A stretch of DNA of 64,000 bases, taken from positions 186,001 to 250,000 of the forward strand of contig NW_025407832.1 of the NCBI RefSeq assembly GCF_003324165.1, written 5' to 3'. The notes under the pieces are model-generated. The model made no database searches. It was given only the letters and a program-made list of their open reading frames with translations, and was not told the origin of the DNA. The stretch comes from Naegleria lovaniensis. Taxonomy: Eukaryota; Heterolobosea; Eutetramitea; Acrasida; Naegleriidae. Positions 30,612 through 41,250 of this stretch are shown here, in pieces. The position numbers and the translations under genes were made by a program. Within the stretch, counting starts at the first letter, position 1. Each line of letters begins with the position of its first letter.

Positions 30612-32222
30612 CTACAAGACTTCGCTTTGAACGGCAACTTGTGCTTCAACCTTGTCACCAACATATGCACCTCTGATGATATAAGTTTTAAGGTCAATCA
30701 TGTGCTTCGAGTCAATAACTGAGCCATGAGGATGTCCATGAAGAGTGTTGTGTAAGGCTTCAACCACACTGTATTTCCATTCCTTGGTTTCCTTGTTGGG
30801 CTCAGTAGTTCTGTTGGTGATGTAATCGAAAAATGCAGGATAAACGTTAATGTGGTCTTTAACAATGTTGAATCTTGATCCTAATCCCTTCAGGAGGTGA
30901 TAAACAGCGCATCTAATGTCAGGGAAAGGAGGTTTCAGGTTGTACATGGCATAGTTCATGATAAAACTTGCAGAAGGTTGTGTTATTGTTGGCTCCGTTC
31001 GCTTTTTAAGAATACTCTCTAGAATGGAAACCAGTTTTTCAGCGCTTTCATCATCAATTCTTTTTGATTCTAAAATAGACCCTAATGAGTGATAAAAGGT
31101 TTGAGCTATTTGGTCATTGATCGACTCAACAAAAAACACTAGGAATTGTGCGCATCTTTCATGGTTGCTCAATAGTATTTGTTGCAGGTTTTTAAGGGAG
31201 GATTTACAAAGTGCTCCAATTACTGATATTGCCACAATTTGAGACTCCTTGACATGAGTGTTGGACAAATCCTCATGGAAAATCTTTTCAATAACAGAAT
31301 TTGGTAGAGATGCATCAAATAAATCTTCCGAAGCGTCTGATAAATCAGCAATCAAGTTCAAAATAAAGGAGTACGTAAGAGGATCGTTCTGATTTTCTGT
31401 CAATATTTTCATCAATAAATCGAAGGAGCCATATTTCTTGAGAGATACTGCTCCCAATTTGTTGTAACTGGAAACACAATAGTGCTTGAATATTTCCAGA
31501 AGGTTTAAAAGAGAGAGTATGTCGTCCTTGGATCTCGCCAAGTCCTCTGCAAAAAGTTTGAAAATGTCATTCTTCTCAATTACCTCAAATGCCTCAATAG
31601 AAATAGAACTTAATGAGGCCATTAAATCATGCACTCGGAATTTGATAATATCATCTTTCTTTTCGTGTGTCAAGTACTGAATCAGCGGTCCTATTAAATA
31701 GCTACGATATTCTTCGAATAATTTCTTAATACCCTCTGGTTGTGATGCAACGGTTAAAATGATTTGACGAGAAATCTTTTGGACCGATATTTCCGAGTCA
31801 ATCATTCCACAATATAAAATAGTACAAAACAGATCAGGTCTACTTAACAATGTATCGCTGGAACATTTTGCCAACTGATTGATTGTGAGTCTTCTCACAA
31901 TTTCGAACGGATGTTTGTAGCCAAGATCCAAGAATTGCAAAACCATGGAATCATTCCGCAAGGCAGAATCAATATCTACCTCGTCCAAAATCTTCCCAAA
32001 GACTGAAACAGCCAATTGTAATTGCTCCAACGATTTTGTATCAAAGCATGGTAAAAAACTATGGATCGGAATTTGTTGAGAAATTTCTCTCACTCTCTCT
32101 TTTGCAACAAAATGATCCGATTGTTGCAACATGTAAGCTTGAAGACTTTCCAATGCTTTGATAATACTTGCTTTCTTTCCGCTCTCAATCCACGTTTTAA
32201 TTTGAGCCAAGTCAATCGCCAT
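30612..32222 (-). CDS. PSMD5: PSMD5/S5b-like proteasome base assembly chaperone
   Basis: 536 residues from ATG 32222 (MAIDLAQIKTWIE); an in-frame ATG at 32282 would add 20 basic residues. The protein is an all-helical repeat array, as in PSMD5, about 504 residues in animals. Matching points are IRCAVYHLLKGLGSRF (compare PRCAGLQVFTAIANQ), the FFDYITNRTTEPNKETKEWKY segment near residue 465 (compare FVEYVVDRSVEHDKASKDAKY) and the end LKTYIIRGAYVGDKVEAQVA (LRTYLSEGPYYVKPVSTTA). PSMD5 holds the Rpt1-Rpt2-Rpn1 module while the 19S base forms and is then released. It lies head to tail 26 bases upstream of NDUFAF3. Good but not certain, since helical repeats drift quickly. Confidence 0.72.
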   Translation of the reverse strand: MAIDLAQIKTWIESGKKASIIKALESLQAYMLQQSDHFVAKERVREISQQIPIHSFLPCFDTKSLEQLQLAVSVFGKILDEVDIDSALRNDSMVLQFLDLGYKHPFEIVRRLTINQLAKCSSDTLLSRPDLFCTILYCGMIDSEISVQKISRQIILTVASQPEGIKKLFEEYRSYLIGPLIQYLTHEKKDDIIKFRVHDLMASLSSISIEAFEVIEKNDIFKLFAEDLARSKDDILSLLNLLEIFKHYCVSSYNKLGAVSLKKYGSFDLLMKILTENQNDPLTYSFILNLIADLSDASEDLFDASLPNSVIEKIFHEDLSNTHVKESQIVAISVIGALCKSSLKNLQQILLSNHERCAQFLVFFVESINDQIAQTFYHSLGSILESKRIDDESAEKLVSILESILKKRTEPTITQPSASFIMNYAMYNLKPPFPDIRCAVYHLLKGLGSRFNIVKDHINVYPAFFDYITNRTTEPNKETKEWKYSVVEALHNTLHGHPHGSVIDSKHMIDLKTYIIRGAYVGDKVEAQVAVQSEVL

Positions 32223-32416
32223 TGTTTTCAATTTTTTTTTTAAAGTTTGATGAAAAAAATTGTGCAAAAATAACTCGTACATTCCTTCTCAAAGTAAAAT
32301 GTCCTCTAAAAGATCATCGGCTAAGAGTTTTGCCTGACTGGATGATAGAATGATAGTAACCCTTTAAAATGGTTTTTAGGAGGAGGATCCGAGTGATTAT
32401 TTTCACGAGTTAAAAA

Positions 32417-32640
32417 ATGTTCACTTTGCAATCGGATTGCTTACTTTATGTTTTCAGGTTCGAGTGGAAATTCGTTGTGGGAATGGTATTTTCATATGAT
32501 GAGCAACAACAAGAAAGGAAAAACAAATATTGAAACATCGTTGCTGGAGGACCATAATCTGTTCTGGAGATATGATTCGCTATCACTGGAACATGTTTAC
32601 AGATTGAAAGATTGTGTTTTACAGCATTCTGAGATCCTCT
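32417..32640 (+). pseudogene. Decayed partial copy of the adjacent F-box gene
   Basis: Between about 32430 and 32580 the sequence repeats the start of the F-box gene just downstream. The stretch coding SLWEWYFHMMSNNKKGKT is nearly identical in both (32470-32525 against 32813-32868), and both share TTTATGTTTTCA upstream. The copy has lost roughly 60 bases of the F-box between these two blocks, shifting the frame, and it diverges after DHNLFWRYDS. It is best read as the remnant of a tandem duplication. An alternative is an upstream exon, but its content duplicates the intact gene. Confidence 0.6.
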
Positions 32641-32704
32641 TTAAAAAGAAGTCACCAGCAAGTTCATTCACACTTCAATTTCAGTTTTCACACACCAAAA
32701 AAAA

Positions 32705-34030
32705 ATGCTCGACCATGATTCCTTGCTTTATGTTTTCAAGTTTTTGGATTTCTCCCATGTTCCAAAGTTGTGTCTTGTTTGCTCGGATTGGAACGAAATT
32801 GCGAGTGGAAATGCGTTATGGGAATGGTATTTCCACATGATGAGCAACAACAAGAAAGGAAAAACGGGTATTCAAACAACTGTATTGGAAAATAATAACG
32901 TTTTCTGGAGGAATATGATACGAGATCACTTTTCTAAACATGAAATACGAACAACGAATAAGATCAGTTCCAATGGTGTTATCGATCTCAGTCGTCAATT
33001 GGACTTTATGAACTACTCAATAGTTCATCCATATTTGACTCAATTAACAAAATTTATTTGTGGGAGAATCAAAGTAGAGAAAGTTTATTATTCTGGAGAT
33101 GGAGGAAAGATGCACCTATTTACTAAAGATGTTGATTTTTTGGTGTTTGAAAATTATAGATTTATTGAACTGAAAATCAAAATGAGGATTAGTGGTTTGG
33201 ATGAATGCATTATTGCTCGAACTAGATCTGGTTATGGATTTTTCCTTTTTGGATACGATTATTTTAATGGAACAAGTATTTATATTTCAACAGAAACTCA
33301 TGACACCATCAATGAACATTTGCAAAATCCACATGCTTCGAGTAATGATCCTGTATCTTTTTCAAATATGAACTTGTTACAAAATTGTTTTCTTTATGTT
33401 TTCAATGGAAAAGGAAATGCACCGACCTTGAGAGGAGAACAATATCTAGAAGATCATGTGCTGTCAAAATGTATTCCCACTCACACTCCATTGAATCTAT
33501 CCCCAAAATCTGCAATTCCTCTTCTTTGCTATATTCTGACCTGTATTACTGCTAAATTAGACTGTTTCAGTGGTTACAAGAAGGAATTTACACATGCCTA
33601 TCCAGACATTGCCAATAATACATTCATGTATTATCAAAAGTATGTGGTATATAGAGAGCGTGTACGTAGCCGAATACCACTCTTGAGGCAAAGTATTTTA
33701 TCCACACCATGCACTTTGGATGTCAATATTTGTAGGACAGTCAATCAAATGATTGAAGGAAAAACAAGTGTAACCGTACCTGCAAATCGCAACACCAGAA
33801 AGGACTATTGGCGCTGCTTACAATCCAAAGTCATATCCCCAAAACAACAACAAACCTTTTTCCCAGACTTATTCCAACACCGTAACAATAATAATGGAGT
33901 CGTTTCCGAAGTGAATGCAGATGTCATTCGAAACGAAATTCTCTCCTACCGAAAAGCTTTTAAACGCCTCGAAAATGAAAACGAACTTTTGGAACACTTG
34001 TTCCGTTACAAAGCCAATAAATTCTTGTAG
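32705..34030 (+). CDS. F-box domain protein
   Basis: 441 residues from ATG 32705, single exon. The F-box is right at the start: HDSLLYVFKFLDFSHVPKLC and LVCSDWNEIASGNALWEW, with the typical L-L-x-x-F-x-[FY]-L...V-C-x-x-W pattern, ending by residue 45. No substrate-binding domain (LRR, WD40, Kelch) can be recognised in the rest; there is a mildly hydrophobic region at residues 160-220 and a charged C-terminal helix (FKRLENENELLEHLFRY). It probably serves as an SCF adaptor. A damaged copy of its first exon region lies directly upstream, showing local duplication. Confidence 0.72.
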   Translation: MLDHDSLLYVFKFLDFSHVPKLCLVCSDWNEIASGNALWEWYFHMMSNNKKGKTGIQTTVLENNNVFWRNMIRDHFSKHEIRTTNKISSNGVIDLSRQLDFMNYSIVHPYLTQLTKFICGRIKVEKVYYSGDGGKMHLFTKDVDFLVFENYRFIELKIKMRISGLDECIIARTRSGYGFFLFGYDYFNGTSIYISTETHDTINEHLQNPHASSNDPVSFSNMNLLQNCFLYVFNGKGNAPTLRGEQYLEDHVLSKCIPTHTPLNLSPKSAIPLLCYILTCITAKLDCFSGYKKEFTHAYPDIANNTFMYYQKYVVYRERVRSRIPLLRQSILSTPCTLDVNICRTVNQMIEGKTSVTVPANRNTRKDYWRCLQSKVISPKQQQTFFPDLFQHRNNNNGVVSEVNADVIRNEILSYRKAFKRLENENELLEHLFRYKANKFL

Positions 34031-34075
34031 GAAGAGATTACAAGCTCCGCGGAGTTTTGTTTAAGGTCAAAAAAA

Positions 34076-35092
34076 ATGTATGCACAACTTATTCGTGCGG
34101 AATCATCCAACAACAACGACCATACCTATTCGTTCCTTTTCTCCTCTGTTCAACCTTCTAAAATCTTGGCAGGAATTGGACTTGGAACTTGTCTCTATTT
34201 TGGTTATTCATGCATGAAATATGTTGTTAAAAAGATGATGAGCTATCCATCTGCTCCTCAGCTTCAGTCCGAACAAGATCAACACTCAATTCATCATCAT
34301 GAGTTTTACATTCCAAAATATTTCTCAGCATTCCGTAATAATGTTCAAATGAATAATAATTCACATCAAAAAGAATCATTGAATTCATTAAGTGAAAGTA
34401 AATCTCTTCAGGATGAAAATTCATTCAAAATTCAATTCATGAAAGAAAATTCATTCGCTTTATTATTGACATGGAAGGGAAATCAAATGTTTACTTCGCA
34501 TGTTCCTTTTCTAATTGAATCCAATAGTAATCATGATATTGTATTGAAATTTCATTTAGCAAAAGCAAATCCTCATTGTAAAGCGTTAGAAGAATTTTCC
34601 AAGTCGATATATACTGAAGAATCGAATCGATGGAAATGTATGGTATTATTTACAGGTCCTCACTTTTATATTTCTCCTAAATGGTATGGAGATGTACAAG
34701 TTCAAAAACGACAAGTGCCAACTTGGAATTTTACATCCATTCATGCAATATGTGAGGAATGTCAAATCATACATGATTCCGATGGAAAGAAGGAAATTGT
34801 TACAGAGCTGACAAATGTCAACGAAGAATGGTTGTTAAAGTATTCAAAAAATCCAAATGAGAGTGATTTGGTACGATATGATTTTTCCAAAGTAGATGAA
34901 AAATTTTCACAAGTATTGCTGCAAGAAATTGTTGGATTTACGTTGACAGTGAAGGAATTGAAAGAAAAGTGGAAACTCTCACAAAACAAGTCTCCTCCAA
35001 TCATTCAAAGTGTAGTTGAGGGATTACAACGATCGGGAAGTGACTTGGCAATTCAAACTGCAGAGCTCATGAGAAATTACACAACAAAATGA
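34076..35092 (+). CDS. PaiB-like FMN-binding protein with N-terminal membrane anchor
   Basis: 338 residues from ATG 34076. Residues 120-330 match the PaiB/FMN_bind_2 family: NSFALLLTWKGNQMFTSHVPFLIE (compare HPFATLVT...ASHLPLLL), KFHLAKANPHCKAL (HVARANPQWRAL), LFTGPHFYISPKWYG (FQGPHAYISPSWY), VPTWNFTSIHA (VPTWNYAAVHA) and IVGFTLTVKELKEKWKLSQNK (IVGFEI...LEGKWKLSQNR). These are the most conserved parts of the split-barrel fold that binds flavin or haem-like cofactors. In Bacillus PaiB affects expression of degradative enzymes; the eukaryotic role is unknown. Residues 28-46 (SKILAGIGLGTCLYFGYSC) look like a membrane span, which bacterial PaiB lacks. Bacterial origin is likely. Confidence 0.85.
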   Translation: MYAQLIRAESSNNNDHTYSFLFSSVQPSKILAGIGLGTCLYFGYSCMKYVVKKMMSYPSAPQLQSEQDQHSIHHHEFYIPKYFSAFRNNVQMNNNSHQKESLNSLSESKSLQDENSFKIQFMKENSFALLLTWKGNQMFTSHVPFLIESNSNHDIVLKFHLAKANPHCKALEEFSKSIYTEESNRWKCMVLFTGPHFYISPKWYGDVQVQKRQVPTWNFTSIHAICEECQIIHDSDGKKEIVTELTNVNEEWLLKYSKNPNESDLVRYDFSKVDEKFSQVLLQEIVGFTLTVKELKEKWKLSQNKSPPIIQSVVEGLQRSGSDLAIQTAELMRNYTTK

Positions 35093-35132
35093 TCAACAGA
35101 CCAAGTTTGTGTTATTGACAATTATTTCACAA

Positions 35133-36698
35133 TCAAATGGATGCTGAAATTTTTGTTTCGTGATCCTTAATGATTCCGCTTGTCCCCAAATACGCTCCAT
35201 GATAAAAGCGTTCCATTCTTTCTTGATACAATTCATCACTGTACTCTGCAACAAATCCAGAATTTTTGATTTCCTCTGTTAGTTTCCCCATAAATGCATG
35301 ATCATTGATAATTTCTATTGGTATATAAGACCGAAGAGTGTCACCGATGTGTTTCGCAATTTTCAACAAGAATTGTTTGTCGCACAACAAATCCTTGGAT
35401 GCATCTTGAAAATTAAACAACCCTTGTTTGACAGTTTCCAACAACATTTCTTGGTCTCGTTTCATTTCATCGCCTGCTTGTAGCAAGGCTTCTCCGTGTT
35501 GTTTTACTGCTGTCAACACAACCAGTCTGTCTTTCTTCATCTCATTAGAGGCATAACGCAACGAAAAGCCTGTCTGAGTTACTGCATGCAACACCACTTC
35601 CCGATCATTCTGCAACTCTTCTGACGCATGTGTAAGAGCAAATCCATTTTGTTTTACAGCAGCCAACACAATTTGTTTGTCTCCTTTCAATTTTTCTGAA
35701 ACATATTGTAATGCATCACCTCTTTGTTGAACAGCAAATAATGCAATTTCTTTGTCGTTCTGTAAATCTTCAGACGCAAATCGTAATGAACACCCATCAT
35801 TTCTAACGGCGCTCAAAACAATTTTTCGATCAGTTCTGAGTTTACTCGAAACATATCCAAGTAAAAACCCAAATTCTTGAATCATCCTGGTCATGATTTC
35901 ATTCGTTGAATATTCAGCATGGTTTAAGCTTTGAAAATCTTTTGGAAATAGTATTTGGAGTACTTGTATAAAGAAATCAGGATCTAGAAGCAAACCTATG
36001 GGAATCCATAGAACTGCCTCCTTATGTTGTTTGACTGCTTCCAATGCAATTGTTTTGTACCAATGACTTGAGCTGTCGTAGGTGACATATTTCAACGCAA
36101 CACCATTTTGTTTGACGGCAGCCAATGCAACTTCCCTGTCATAGTGAAATTCATTACACCATCTCAGAGCCATTCCATTCTTTCCCACAACTTCCAACAC
36201 AAACTCCTTGTCATTCAAAAGAGCTGTTGAAACAGATTGCAAAGCAGCATCATCGTGCTGTACCGCTGCCAATACCACTTCTTTATCGTTGCGAATATTT
36301 TCATCTGCAAATCTAAAGTTAAATCCTTTATATTGAGCTGCCTTCAATACAAATTCTCGATCTTTTTTTAATTGTGTCGATGCAAATTCGAATCCAGCAC
36401 CATACTTTTTGATATGGTTCAAAACAAATTCAGGATCATTCATAAATTCTACAGGTATGAGACGTTGGTATTGTAACTCTCGATTTAAAAGCCATTTCTT
36501 TTTTCCTAATTGTTGCAAAGAGAATTTCTTTTTCAATAACATTTCAGCATGCCGAGTGTGCTCACAATTTTCACCATGATGAAATAAAGAACTTGAAAAA
36601 TCAACTAGGATCATTCGTACCTTTTCATCACCGTTTTTAAATGTTTGTTTCTGGAATTGAAATGGTGATGAGCGAGTCATTTGAGTCTGAACGACCAT
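35133..36698 (-). CDS. DUF4116 repeat protein
   Basis: 521 residues from ATG 36698. After about 85 residues it consists of a dozen or so units near 25 residues long, with a consensus like D+EVVLxAVxQxGxALxxAS-xLxN: for example DKEVVLAAVQHDDAALQSVS, DRKIVLSAVRNDGCSLRFAS, DKQIVLAAVKQNGFALTHAS and DREVVLHAVTQTGFSLRYAS. This is the DUF4116 repeat, common in amoebae and large protists, of unknown function, expected to form paired helices. Two units in the middle (WYKTIALEAVKQHKEAV and the one after it) are degenerate. Nothing in the sequence shows a signal peptide or membrane span. Confidence 0.85.
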   Translation of the reverse strand: MVVQTQMTRSSPFQFQKQTFKNGDEKVRMILVDFSSSLFHHGENCEHTRHAEMLLKKKFSLQQLGKKKWLLNRELQYQRLIPVEFMNDPEFVLNHIKKYGAGFEFASTQLKKDREFVLKAAQYKGFNFRFADENIRNDKEVVLAAVQHDDAALQSVSTALLNDKEFVLEVVGKNGMALRWCNEFHYDREVALAAVKQNGVALKYVTYDSSSHWYKTIALEAVKQHKEAVLWIPIGLLLDPDFFIQVLQILFPKDFQSLNHAEYSTNEIMTRMIQEFGFLLGYVSSKLRTDRKIVLSAVRNDGCSLRFASEDLQNDKEIALFAVQQRGDALQYVSEKLKGDKQIVLAAVKQNGFALTHASEELQNDREVVLHAVTQTGFSLRYASNEMKKDRLVVLTAVKQHGEALLQAGDEMKRDQEMLLETVKQGLFNFQDASKDLLCDKQFLLKIAKHIGDTLRSYIPIEIINDHAFMGKLTEEIKNSGFVAEYSDELYQERMERFYHGAYLGTSGIIKDHETKISASI

Positions 36699-36986
36699 GA
36701 ATGTGCTGTGGACTCTAACCGCCAATTTTTTTCGGATTCCAACTACAGTAGTGCTTAACCATCATTTTCGTGTTAATGCGGGAAGTCATTAATAATTGTT
36801 TTGGCTAAAATAAAGTAACGTTCGTTGATGTTGTTCAATGAATGCTGAAACCCAAAGCTTTCTGGAACTTGACTTGTTGCACATTGATGTTTTTGCTTAA
36901 ACCAAGTATGGTGTGTAATGTTGACAATTTCGGACACAAATTGACGCTGAAATTTTATTTCGAATCATTTTAAATTCCAATCCATC

Positions 36987-39900
36987 TCATCTCTTATCAA
37001 TTCTATTCAAATCAAGTTTCATCAAGGACTGACTTCTCTTTTTCATACCTGCTGGACTGCTTCTTGGAGACTTGATTACAGATTCCTTAGCCTTACGATA
37101 CTGAGTGACAAACTCGGAAATAATTGCAAAGAATTCATCTTCAACTAGTTTTCGATCGGAACCGTCATCAGAAAGTTCAAAATGATAGAATTCATAACAA
37201 GTGGTTGCTTCTTTTTGTAAACTTTCATAGGCCTCCATCATTTTAGGATATTCTTCTTGACAGGTCTTGAAGAAAGTTATCAAATTGGTCTTGTAATCCT
37301 CAGTGCACTTCTCCTTATTGATATCATCCACTGCTTTTGCAATAAATTTGTATTGTTGTTGAATTTCACTTAGTAATTGAGAGACATTGGCCAAAGTGAC
37401 AGTCACACCATGTGTACAAACTCCAGCATCCACCAACTCTTGATCAAAGTTAATACTTCCGGTGGTATCTTTTTCAAGAACTTTGACAAGATAGGTAATC
37501 AAGTTCATACTCTTATCAATGGATGAACGAGTGTCCACAAGTTTGGGTAAAATTCTTAAATCGAAGCCCTCTCCTTCTAATCTCTTTTTACCTCTATTCA
37601 TGAATGAACCAATGGCGTGAATGTAAGAAAGAACTTTTGTGAATGATGCACAATTGGTAATGCACCTGATCGCAGCTCTCTTCTTTTCAATCTTATCAGT
37701 AAGATCTTTTTGAAGATTTGGATAATTCAACATGAATTTCATCAATTTAAGCTTGGTACCCACTTCCTCAACAGATAACACATCCAAGAAGAAGGTGTCT
37801 GTTTTTGGTAACTCTTCACGATCGATTCCTTTAAGCTTGGCCTTCATGTTAAACAAGTCACCACTGGTAGAGACAAATTGTTCCATATTTTCAACTTGTT
37901 GTGCAGAGAGAGCTGTAATGTTGAGATTATTAATTGCTTCAACAACTTGTTCACTACTAGCTTGCTTAAATTGACTGTTAATAATAATTTCAATATTTCT
38001 AGCAGACTTGGCATCAATAATACCTTCAGTGGCAAGTGACTTTTGTTGTTGTCGAGGTGACACCTTAGTTCTTGGAGAAGGTATTGTTGAAGAAGAACCT
38101 AATCTTGGAGAAGTTGACATGTCATCTTCATCATTCTTGGCTTGTTTTGCGAAGAGCATTTCAATCTTTTCGAGATCAATTAATGATTCATCAACCTCAT
38201 CAATTTGACTCCAAACGGAACTTGCAGAGCTCACTTTCTTAATTGGCTTCCAATGCAATTGTTTTGTTTTGCTCACTTCTTCTGCTTCAGCTGTCTTGTA
38301 TTTCTTTTTTGAAGATGAAAGAACAAAACCAGGAGGTGGAGGTGGAGGAATGAAACTCCCTCCATTGGTTGGAGGAGGAGGAGGAATCACACCCAATTCA
38401 GGTGGAGGAGGAGGAATGGAACCAAGACTGGGTGAAGAGTTTTGTCCATTGAGACGAGGAGATGAATTTTCTTTGTTATTTACAAGAAGAGGTGAATTGT
38501 TGCTACTTCCTGGTTGAGTGGTTGTCGTCAACATGTTGTCTCCTATTGGTACATCAATGAGATAGGGCTTGGTCACTAAGAGTTGTCTTGCATTGTCAAG
38601 TTCTGCAGTTCTTGAAAGGAAATGTGGACATTTATCAAGAGCACAAATCAATTCAGTCCAATAGGAAGTAGAAAGTTCTTCAGCTTCCTTTTCACTGCTG
38701 CAATCAATTTCAGAGAAATTCAATTCTAATTTGAAATTTGATGAAAATGCAGGAGAGTTGTGAGCCCAATCGAGCTCACTCTTGTCAACGACTACAACAG
38801 TGCTTGTCAAAAACATGGTATTAAAAGTAAATCTAAACAGTGAAATAATATTACCATCATCAGCCATTGTAAATGCTAGCAATATAAAATCTCCCATCAA
38901 TGGTTTGCTTTCATTGAATGGTAAATTATAATGGAACCATGTTTCCACACGAGTGGAAGGTCTCTCCTCTGGATTGTGTGAAGAGAGAACTGTCTTTCTT
39001 CTCTCTACTCTTGGAGCATTATTGGTAGAAGCGGTTGTGAAAGTTGAAAACAAAATGTCGGTTTGTTTTCGAACGACAAAGTACAATTTCCGATATTGGA
39101 AAGCAACTAGACTGTCAGGAATGTTATCATCGTCTGTAGAATCGCCTTTGCTTACAGAGACCCATTCCTCACGTTTTAAATTTCTAGCAGACATACTATG
39201 TCTTCTATTTTCTAACGTTGAATTACTTTGATCTAAGAATGAAGCAATCATTCCATTATTCGAGTATTTCACACAAAGTCTCGAACTATTCATTGAAATA
39301 CATTGCAATCTAAAGCATGATGGTTTAAAATAAGTCGTTCTAATTTGAGAAGAGATGGAAAGATGAGGATGATCCTGAATAATCATCAATGAAAGCGGTC
39401 GTTGCAATGCAATCAGAAATAAATTAGCATATCTAAAAACAGAAGGTTCCAAACTCTTGAGCTTGTTCAACGATTTAGCATTCAATTTCTTCTCCAATCG
39501 AGTATAAACGGTTTCTCTGGCATGCTGTAGAATTTGCACCGTATTCAAAATTCGAGTGCTATAATTCGTTGTCGTGGTTGTAGTAGTGACAGTTGTGGTG
39601 GTTCGATCGCTACACGTGGAATTAGTCTCTGCAGCCATTGCTTGATCCATTCCTGCTTCAGAGGCACTTGCAATAGAAGTTCGGGATAGTTTGGGTGATC
39701 CCATTCCAGCGGTTGATGATGAACCATTCGTATCATGGGCATTGGGATCTCCACTCATATGCTCATTGATAAAGACATATTCATCGGAGGTTGTGATCGA
39801 GTGGTTATTATTATTATTGTTGTTATTACTACTACTAGTATTACTATTATGAATATTCGGAGAAGAATGAGCAGAAGGAACTGTAGAGCCATCCAATACC

Positions 39901-40814
39901 GTTGTAGTAATAATTCGTTCTGGATGATGAGATTTAAGACTGGATTGTTCAATTCCATACATATCCATATACATTTTGGAATCGGTATAGGAAACAAATA
40001 CCGAAGCTAATAACAAGGCATAACAAACGGTTTGAGTAGAAGCAACAAATACCACATAATAATCTTTGGATGATGAATAATTTAGGAGATAGTTATCAAT
40101 CATATGAGAAAGGGAAAGAAGAATTGGAATTTGTTCAAAATGTTCACTGATGACTGGTGTTGAACCAATGTCAATACATGGACGTGTAGCTACGGAAGGA
40201 AACGGTTTGGATGTAAAGTTGAAGATGAGAACTTTATCTTCGTATTTGTCGGTAAGAAGGTTTGAAATTCGAAGATTGAGTTCTTCTGTTCCATTTTCAT
40301 TGTGAATGTCTGTGATAGGAGGAGGATGATGTGTTGTTCGAGTGTGATTGTGGTTGGAAATGATGTTGTGCGGAGGGGATTTGAGAGGAGAGCGCAGTTG
40401 ACCAAATGGTTGACCAACACGTACGAGATCGCAAGTTGAAAAGCGCCCATAATGCAAACGATCCCACAGTTATAATCAACATGGCAACAAGATGATGAAA
40501 ATTCAATTAATTGCATTCCATCACAGTAAATTTCCGTTTTTAAAACCGATATCAATTTCGTCATGAGCAAATACGTGTACAATTATATCATTCGAATCAT
40601 TCGTGATGATGAAGAGATTTCAATCATTGGAAATACATATTTGCGTCGAATTCATCATCATGAAACCATTTTGTATCATCACACATTGAGAGACATCAAC
40701 CAGTCGCATTCCATCACACTCCAAAATCAAACAACACTTACATTTTAGCCTTTCATTGATATTGATATCGATCAGGTCGTTGTAGTTAAAGTAATTACGA
40801 ATGGCTTTGAACAT
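36987..40814 (-). CDS. Formin with N-terminal PTEN-C2-like module
   Basis: Two exons, 40742-40814 and 36987-40309 (432-base intron), give 1131 residues. The large frame has no usable ATG; the first exon was inferred from a gtaagt donor, a pyrimidine-rich cacag acceptor and matching phase, and it supplies MFKAIRNYFNYNDLIDININERLK, which fits the start of PTEN-domain formins (FRKFFYRKPPDGLLEISERV). The PTEN-like domain has VVFVASTQTVCYALL where phosphatases have HCxxGxxR, so it is inactive. A C2-like region follows, then FH1 at about 645-685 (three runs of five to six prolines) and FH2 from about 702 (QLHWKPIKKV) to 1100. It should nucleate unbranched actin filaments; the C2 part likely binds membrane lipid, as in plant class II formins. 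Confidence 0.88.
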
Positions 40815-41250
40815 TCTCGGAAAGAAAGAGAGAGAGAAACGTTTTTGATTTTTTTCTTCTTTCTAAAATGTTTCTCTTCCGTGAAGTTGCGTGTGTCACT
40901 CTGTGAATGATTCAAAAGTCTCAGGGTGCCGTTCGGAATTGAAGGGTTGACCAACGAAAAAAGGAACGGAGCTTGAAGGAGTGCTGATGGAGAGGGACAA
41001 CACGAAGAGAGTGTTTTTTCGAGTTGAGTGAGGATGATGTGCACCAAGATCTTTTGGTGTTTGTTGAGATCTTTTGGAATGACAAATGATTCAAGTGAAT
41101 GCATGGAAAAAACAAAGCGACGTCAACACGATCGACTATTATGAAATTTGTTCTAATTTATTAATACCGAGTCGTCGAATAATATATGAGAGCTTTCTTA
41201 TGAAACTACCATGATATATCAGGGTGTTCATCATAGTTGGTGTTGATCGA
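40815..41250. other. Intergenic, 436 bases
   Basis: Between the formin start and the end of the LRR gene, both minus. An open frame of 110 codons on the minus strand here has no ATG-supported coding character and is probably formin leader. No RNA gene seen. Confidence 0.4.

Noticed and set aside
40190-40582. Minus-strand frame reading MGAFQLAISYVLVNH as a possible formin start
   Set aside because: It is in a different frame from the formin and lies in the inferred intron; the exon at 40742-40814 fits better by phase and content.
40772-41104. Minus-strand frame of 110 codons upstream of the formin
   Set aside because: Ser-rich and without domain; overlaps the inferred formin exon 1 in another frame and is likely leader sequence.
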